A stretch of 9,941 nt of DNA from Aliishimia sp965369035 (lineage in GTDB: Bacteria; Pseudomonadota; Alphaproteobacteria; Rhodobacterales; Rhodobacteraceae). Where the stretch lies: positions 1-9,941 of the forward strand of contig CBDUPF010000145.1 of the NCBI GenBank assembly GCA_965369035.1, written 5' to 3'. The translations under genes and the position numbers were made by a program. The notes under the pieces were generated by a model. It was given only the letters and a program-made list of their open reading frames with translations, was not told the origin of the DNA and searched no databases. The stretch's first letter is position 1. The number at the start of each line of letters is the position of its first letter. Positions 7,460-9,941 of the stretch are shown here, piece after piece.

Positions 7460-7480
7460 CCAGCCATACGTGAATGGAAA
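7452..7480 (-). promoter_or_regulatory. predicted promoter of dgt
   Basis: On the minus strand, TTTCCA (7480-7475), a 17-base spacer, and TATAGA (7457-7452); each box matches consensus 4/6. It would start transcription about 25 bases before the dgt GTG. The -10 lies on top of the erpA -10, so RNA polymerase could probably occupy only one of the two at a time. Confidence 0.45.
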
Positions 7481-7493
7481 CCGAGTGCCCCTG

Positions 7494-7817
7494 ATGAACC
7501 TGCCGCCCAAAGTCACAGACCGCGCTTTCGAACGCCTGTCGGAGATCGGTGCCGCCGCGCAGGGTCAGGCGCTGCGCGTGGCCGTCGAAGGCGGCGGCTG
7601 TTCGGGTTTCCAGTACGACATCGCGCTTGATGCGCCGAAACCCGATGACCTGGTGATCGAAGGCCAGGGTGAGAAGGTCCTGATCGACGAGGTGTCGTTG
7701 CCGTTTCTCTCCGGTGCGACGATCGATTTCTCCGAAGAGTTGATCGGGGCCCGCTTCGTGATCGACAATCCGAACGCCACGTCGTCCTGCGGCTGCGGCA
7801 CATCCTTTTCGATCTGA
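7494..7817 (+). CDS. erpA: A-type iron-sulfur carrier protein (ErpA/IscA family)
   Basis: 107 residues from ATG 7494 (MNLPPKVTDRAFERL), the normal family length. A-type carriers receive Fe-S clusters from the SUF/ISC scaffold and pass them to apo-proteins in the cytosol. The three cluster-ligand cysteines are all present: C36 in VEGGGCSGFQY, and C99 and C101 in SSCGCGTSFSI at the C-terminus. The fold-typical IDFSEELIGARFVIDNPNA precedes the second motif. ErpA is preferred over IscA because of its position beside dgt and xthA, a common alphaproteobacterial arrangement, but sequence alone does not separate the two well. The start lies about 27 bases after the predicted promoter; no strong Shine-Dalgarno is visible. 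It converges on the DUF6902-like gene with a 31-base gap in which I see no clear terminator. Confidence 0.9.
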   Translation: MNLPPKVTDRAFERLSEIGAAAQGQALRVAVEGGGCSGFQYDIALDAPKPDDLVIEGQGEKVLIDEVSLPFLSGATIDFSEELIGARFVIDNPNATSSCGCGTSFSI

Positions 7818-7848
7818 CGGGCCGGGCGGTCCGCGCGGGCGCGAAAGA

Positions 7849-8937
7849 TCAGCAGGCCGGCGCCGTGACGCGGGCAAAGCCCTCGTAGAATTCCTCGAAC
7901 TCCTCCGTGCTGCGCTCCGCGGCGTCGATCAGGTTCTGCGCGGCCTCGTCCATATTCGCCATGATCCGCCAGCGTACCGCCTGCCAGTCGCCATTTCGCA
8001 GTTCGCCAAGCATCCGCCCCATGTCGAGCAGCGGGCGCGCGACGGGTTTGGCGAGATCGATCCGCGTGCGATGCGGCAGAAGTTTCAGCGGCATGATTTC
8101 CTGACCCGACAGTGCGGCCAGCCAGCTTGACACGAGGTAGGTGTGGTAGTCATCGGCAACCCTGCCCTCCTCGCCGGACGAATCCCGCGCGGTACCAAGT
8201 GCCGCGACCACCGCATCTTCCCAGATCGCGCTTGGCTTTCGCCCGGCGAACCGGAGGGCCACGCAGATTTCCGCCAGAAGATCGTGGTTCTGGTCGAGAT
8301 AGGCCAGGATTCCGGCATAAGTCAGGCTGCGTATCGCGGCCTCACCCAACTGCGGATCGCGCCGCCCGTATTCCGACAGGTAGAAGACGATATGGGTCAG
8401 CTCGTAGGCCGCCTTCCGGTTCGGTACCGCGAAGGTCCGCGTCCGTTCCAGGAACCCCTGCAGGCGGTCTGCGAGGCACTTGTCCCCGATTTCGACGCCG
8501 CGCCGGGCCAGGAGCCGTTGCGTCTCTGCCCGCTGCAGGTCCGACAGTTCCGCATCCACCAGCCCCTGCTCGGCGATCCAGCGGCACATTTTCGCGCCCT
8601 TGTCGCCCGGCATGCCCAGATCTTCCAGATCGAGGCACATGGACAGATGGAACCGGTAATACTGCGGAAACTCACCGAGCCGCGCGTCGATCCGGTCGTA
8701 GAATTCCTCGTAGGAGGCCAGCACCGGGTCGCCGGGCTGTCCCGTGCATTCGAGGATGTTCAGGAATTCGGCGTTCTCCTTCAGCCAGAAAACATCGCCG
8801 TCCCCTCGGCGGCCGAATGCGAAAAGTCCCGCATGTGCCGCCAACCGCTGCTTGAGCGGATGGCGGTGTTGTGGAACGTTCAGCACAATCACATTCGACT
8901 TGGCCATCGTTGATCGAGCATGCGAGCTGAACGACAT
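7849..8937 (-). CDS. uncharacterised helical protein, DUF6902-like
   Basis: 362 residues from ATG 8937-8935; GGGAG at 8950-8946 lies 8 bases upstream, inside the end of the preceding gene. A second ATG at 8907 has no ribosome binding site. From memory it resembles DUF6902, a Rhodobacterales family of unknown function; this was not checked. There is no signal peptide or membrane segment, and the protein appears almost entirely alpha-helical. Distinct blocks are NVIVLNVPQHRHPL (15-28), DVFWLKENAEFLNILECTG (48-66), a charged central stretch (about 80-165), AAYELTHIVFYLSEYGRR (176-193), LAYLDQNHDLLAEICVALRF (211-230), ADDYHTYLVSSWLA (261-274), and an acidic C-terminus ending in Cys362. The YELTH and DDYHTY blocks contain paired Tyr/His residues that could form a binding or catalytic site (inference). 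It lies 4 bases after the 74-aa peptide gene and is surely co-transcribed with it. Confidence 0.85.
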   Translation of the reverse strand: MSFSSHARSTMAKSNVIVLNVPQHRHPLKQRLAAHAGLFAFGRRGDGDVFWLKENAEFLNILECTGQPGDPVLASYEEFYDRIDARLGEFPQYYRFHLSMCLDLEDLGMPGDKGAKMCRWIAEQGLVDAELSDLQRAETQRLLARRGVEIGDKCLADRLQGFLERTRTFAVPNRKAAYELTHIVFYLSEYGRRDPQLGEAAIRSLTYAGILAYLDQNHDLLAEICVALRFAGRKPSAIWEDAVVAALGTARDSSGEEGRVADDYHTYLVSSWLAALSGQEIMPLKLLPHRTRIDLAKPVARPLLDMGRMLGELRNGDWQAVRWRIMANMDEAAQNLIDAAERSTEEFEEFYEGFARVTAPAC

Positions 8938-8941
8938 GGTC

Positions 8942-9166
8942 TCAGCTCCCGCAGGACTTCAGCGACGCCGCCGGACCTGCCGGCGCGGCCGTTTCCACAA
9001 CGGGCGCGGACGCCGATGTGAATGCGCCGGTCGCGGCCCCTTCGTATGGAGACAGGGAGTCAGGACCCGAAGCGGAAGTGAACATCTCCACCCCTTCGCC
9101 CGTCATCATCTCCGAAACGTTGTTGCGAACGCCCCCGAAAGCTTGTTTTAGCACTGTTGCAGTCAT
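8942..9166 (-). CDS. small Ala/Ser-rich peptide, 74 aa, with FTSAS repeats
   Basis: 74 residues from ATG 9166-9164, with a strong AGGAGAGG (9178-9171) 4 bases upstream, so this is a real gene. Residues 1-28 are polar and mildly charged with VLKQAFGGV and EGVEM. FTSASG at 29-34 recurs as FTSASA at 49-54, with SLSPYEGAATGA between. The tail is Ala/Pro-rich and ends SLKSCGS with a single Cys72. There is no signal peptide and no membrane helix; the C-terminal two thirds look disordered. It directly precedes the DUF6902-like gene, whose ribosome binding site lies in its last codons, so the pair is translationally linked. It may belong to DUF6749, a short Rhodobacterales family I recall beside DUF6902, but this is weak memory. 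Possible roles include a peptide substrate, partner or signal of the downstream protein; none is shown. Confidence 0.78.
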   Translation of the reverse strand: MTATVLKQAFGGVRNNVSEMMTGEGVEMFTSASGPDSLSPYEGAATGAFTSASAPVVETAAPAGPAASLKSCGS

Positions 9167-9244
9167 CGTACCTCTCCTAACCGTACTGTTGCCTAGCAGG
9201 ATCAGAACAACCCGATAAAACGCTGTTTGATAAGCGGTTTTTCG

Positions 9245-9259
9245 CTAATTATTGGTTAA
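9245..9259 (-). promoter_or_regulatory. CtrA-like binding site (TTAA-N7-TTAG)
   Basis: On the minus strand the sequence reads TTAACCAATAATTAG, one base away from the alphaproteobacterial CtrA consensus TTAA-N7-TTAA. The left half also resembles the single-box form TTAACCAT. It ends right next to the first DnaA-box repeat and lies 79 bases upstream of the peptide gene's ATG. A match this good could arise by chance in AT-rich DNA, so binding is only a suggestion. Confidence 0.4.
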
Positions 9260-9277
9260 TTGTGAAAGTTATCCACA
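9260..9277 (+). repeat. direct repeat copy 1 with exact DnaA box
   Basis: TTGTGAAAGTTATCCACA. It pairs with the copy at 9336-9353 (16 of 18 bases identical, same strand). Its last nine bases, TTATCCACA (9269-9277), are the exact high-affinity DnaA box of E. coli oriC. It directly abuts the CtrA-like site on its left. Confidence 0.75.
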
Positions 9278-9335
9278 TGAGCCCGAACGGCCATCCATGC
9301 CGACTTCCCAAGCATTTGTACTAAATCACTCTTTG

Positions 9336-9353
9336 TTGAGAAAGTTTTCCACA
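9336..9353 (+). repeat. direct repeat copy 2 with near-consensus DnaA box
   Basis: TTGAGAAAGTTTTCCACA, starting exactly 76 bases after copy 1 and differing from it at two positions. The last nine bases, TTTTCCACA (9345-9353), differ from the DnaA consensus at one position. Both boxes point toward xthA. Confidence 0.7.
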
Positions 9354-9405
9354 AGCCTCCCCTTTTCCGGGGATGCAACTTTAGCGTGTTTTGACAGGTG
9401 GGCGT

Positions 9406-9423
9406 ACAAGCATTGCGGCTTGT
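9406..9423. promoter_or_regulatory. inverted repeat upstream of xthA, possible operator
   Basis: ACAAGC (9406-9411) and GCTTGT (9418-9423) are perfect 6-base inverted arms around a 6-base centre. The right arm overlaps the -35 of the candidate xthA promoter, which is where a repressor or activator dimer would act. It is not followed by a T-run, so it is not a terminator. Confidence 0.4.
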
Positions 9424-9448
9424 CGTGGCGCCGTGCCTCGCGCTAGAC
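9419..9448 (+). promoter_or_regulatory. candidate xthA promoter
   Basis: CTTGTC (9419-9424), then an 18-base gap and CTAGAC (9443-9448). Against the alphaproteobacterial CTTGAC-N17-CTATAT form these match 5/6 and 4/6. It predicts a leader of about 35 bases. A perfect TTGACA at 9391-9396 has no usable -10 at the right distance. Confidence 0.35.
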
Positions 9449-9490
9449 CCGGCGGGGTGATCCGAATCCGGTTGGCAAAACGGAGCAGAA

Positions 9491-9941
9491 ATGCGAATCG
9501 CTACCTTCAACATCAACGGGATCAAGGCCCGCCTGCAAGCCCTGCCGGAATGGCTGGACGAAGCGCAGCCGGATGTGGCGATTCTGCAGGAGATCAAGAG
9601 CCTCGACGATGCTTTTCCGGGCGAAGTGTTCGAGGACCGCGGCTACAACGTGGAGACGCACGGCCAGAAAGGGTTCAATGGCGTCGCGATCCTGTCCAAG
9701 CCGCCGCTGGAGGATGTGACCCGCGGCCTTCCCGGCGACGACACCGATGACCAGGCCCGCTACATCGAGGCGACGGTGATGGGAGATACATCGGCGCTCC
9801 GTCTTTGCGGGCTCTACCTGCCCAATGGCAATCCGGCACCCGGTCCGAAATACGATTACAAGCTTGCCTGGATGGCGCGGCTCGAGTCGCGCGCCAACGC
9901 GCAGCAGGCCCACGATGCCGGGGCGATCCTGCTCAGCTCTG
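9491..9941 (+). CDS. xthA: exodeoxyribonuclease III, N-terminal part (3' end outside window)
   Basis: Starts at ATG 9491 (MRIATFNINGIKARL), with GGAG 6 bases upstream, and is open to the right edge: 150 complete codons of an expected 260 or so. Exonuclease III is an AP endonuclease and 3'-5' exonuclease of base excision repair, active on DNA in the cytosol with Mg2+. Family residues in view are N7 in FNINGIKAR, the metal ligand E34 in VAILQEIKS, GFNGVAIL (about 65-72), and GLYLPNGNP with the Tyr/Asn active-site region. The later DLN, SDH and related catalytic motifs lie beyond the edge, so intactness cannot be judged. It is transcribed away from the peptide/DUF6902-like unit across the DnaA-box region. 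Confidence 0.93.
   Translation, partial: MRIATFNINGIKARLQALPEWLDEAQPDVAILQEIKSLDDAFPGEVFEDRGYNVETHGQKGFNGVAILSKPPLEDVTRGLPGDDTDDQARYIEATVMGDTSALRLCGLYLPNGNPAPGPKYDYKLAWMARLESRANAQQAHDAGAILLSS

Larger units (their letters stand above)
9167..9490. other. 324-base AT-rich divergent intergenic region
   Basis: This is the only long gene-free stretch in the window, lying between the peptide gene (-) and xthA (+). Its core, about 9205-9390, is clearly richer in A and T than the flanking coding DNA. It holds the CtrA-like site, two DnaA-box direct repeats, an inverted repeat and a candidate xthA promoter, all listed separately. I did not find a convincing -35/-10 pair for the peptide gene, and no credible open reading frame or tRNA. 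Confidence 0.8.

Noticed and set aside
7421..7516. Upstream ATG for dgt at 7516
   Set aside because: It would extend into erpA and over the predicted promoters, adding residues not typical of the family; the GTG at 7420 gives a normal N-terminus.
5615..7630. 671-codon open frame on the plus strand across argS, dgt and into erpA
   Set aside because: It crosses two intergenic control regions and runs antisense to argS and dgt; no family resemblance, so a GC-driven shadow.
7818..7848. Shared terminator between erpA and the DUF6902-like gene
   Set aside because: The 31-base gap is GC-rich but shows no clean stem with a T-run on either strand.
8112..8913. Long plus-strand frames opposite the DUF6902-like gene
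   Set aside because: The minus-strand gene has a good ribosome binding site and tight coupling to its neighbour. The plus-strand translations are Arg/Pro-rich shadows.
9359..9372. CCCC-N6-GGGG hairpin upstream of xthA
   Set aside because: Only a 4-bp stem with no T-run and no gene ending nearby; too weak to call.
9391..9419. Perfect TTGACA as the xthA -35
   Set aside because: At 16 to 18 bases downstream only GC-rich, non-consensus sequence is found, so it is unlikely to work as a standard promoter.
9167..9490. Calling the region oriC outright
   Set aside because: Only two DnaA boxes and no dnaA, hemE, parAB or gidA neighbour in view; kept as a hypothesis in the findings instead.

Overview
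The window looks like chromosomal DNA of an alphaproteobacterium, most likely Rhodobacterales (Roseobacter group). GC content is high throughout the coding DNA. The housekeeping proteins are of alphaproteobacterial type: a two-domain dCTP deaminase, a SPOR protein with one membrane segment, and a GTG-started dGTPase. The order xthA / erpA / dgt / argS / SPOR / nagZ / scpA / scpB is, from memory, a widespread alphaproteobacterial block. No insertion sequence, CRISPR array, tRNA or rRNA was seen.

Layout. At the left edge lies the C-terminal part of dCTP deaminase (+). It converges on a run of minus-strand genes that reads right to left: argS, SPOR protein, nagZ, scpA, scpB, and a 47-codon gene (592-735) with a strong ribosome binding site. 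Several of these genes overlap or nearly touch (ATGA overlap SPOR/nagZ, 8-base overlap nagZ/scpA, 4-base gap scpA/scpB), so this looks like one operon read from a promoter just upstream of argS. Upstream of argS, after a GC-rich hairpin, is dgt (-). It is divergent from the A-type Fe-S carrier gene erpA (+) across a 73-base gap in which the two predicted -10 boxes share bases.

Right part. Between erpA and xthA sits a two-gene minus-strand unit. It encodes a 74-aa peptide with a repeated FTSAS motif and, 4 bases downstream, a 362-aa helical protein that I associate with the uncharacterised DUF6902 family. A 324-base AT-rich intergenic region separates this unit from xthA (exonuclease III, +, cut by the right edge). 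That region holds two 18-base direct repeats, 16/18 identical and 76 bases apart. Each contains a DnaA-box sequence (one exact TTATCCACA, one TTTTCCACA), and a CtrA-like site abuts the first.

How it fits together. The known genes serve dNTP balance (dcd, dgt), DNA repair (xthA), chromosome condensation (scpA/scpB), wall recycling and envelope (nagZ, SPOR), translation (argS) and Fe-S assembly (erpA). The two points that most deserve follow-up are the DnaA-box repeats with the adjoining CtrA-like site, and the peptide/DUF6902 pair they may control.
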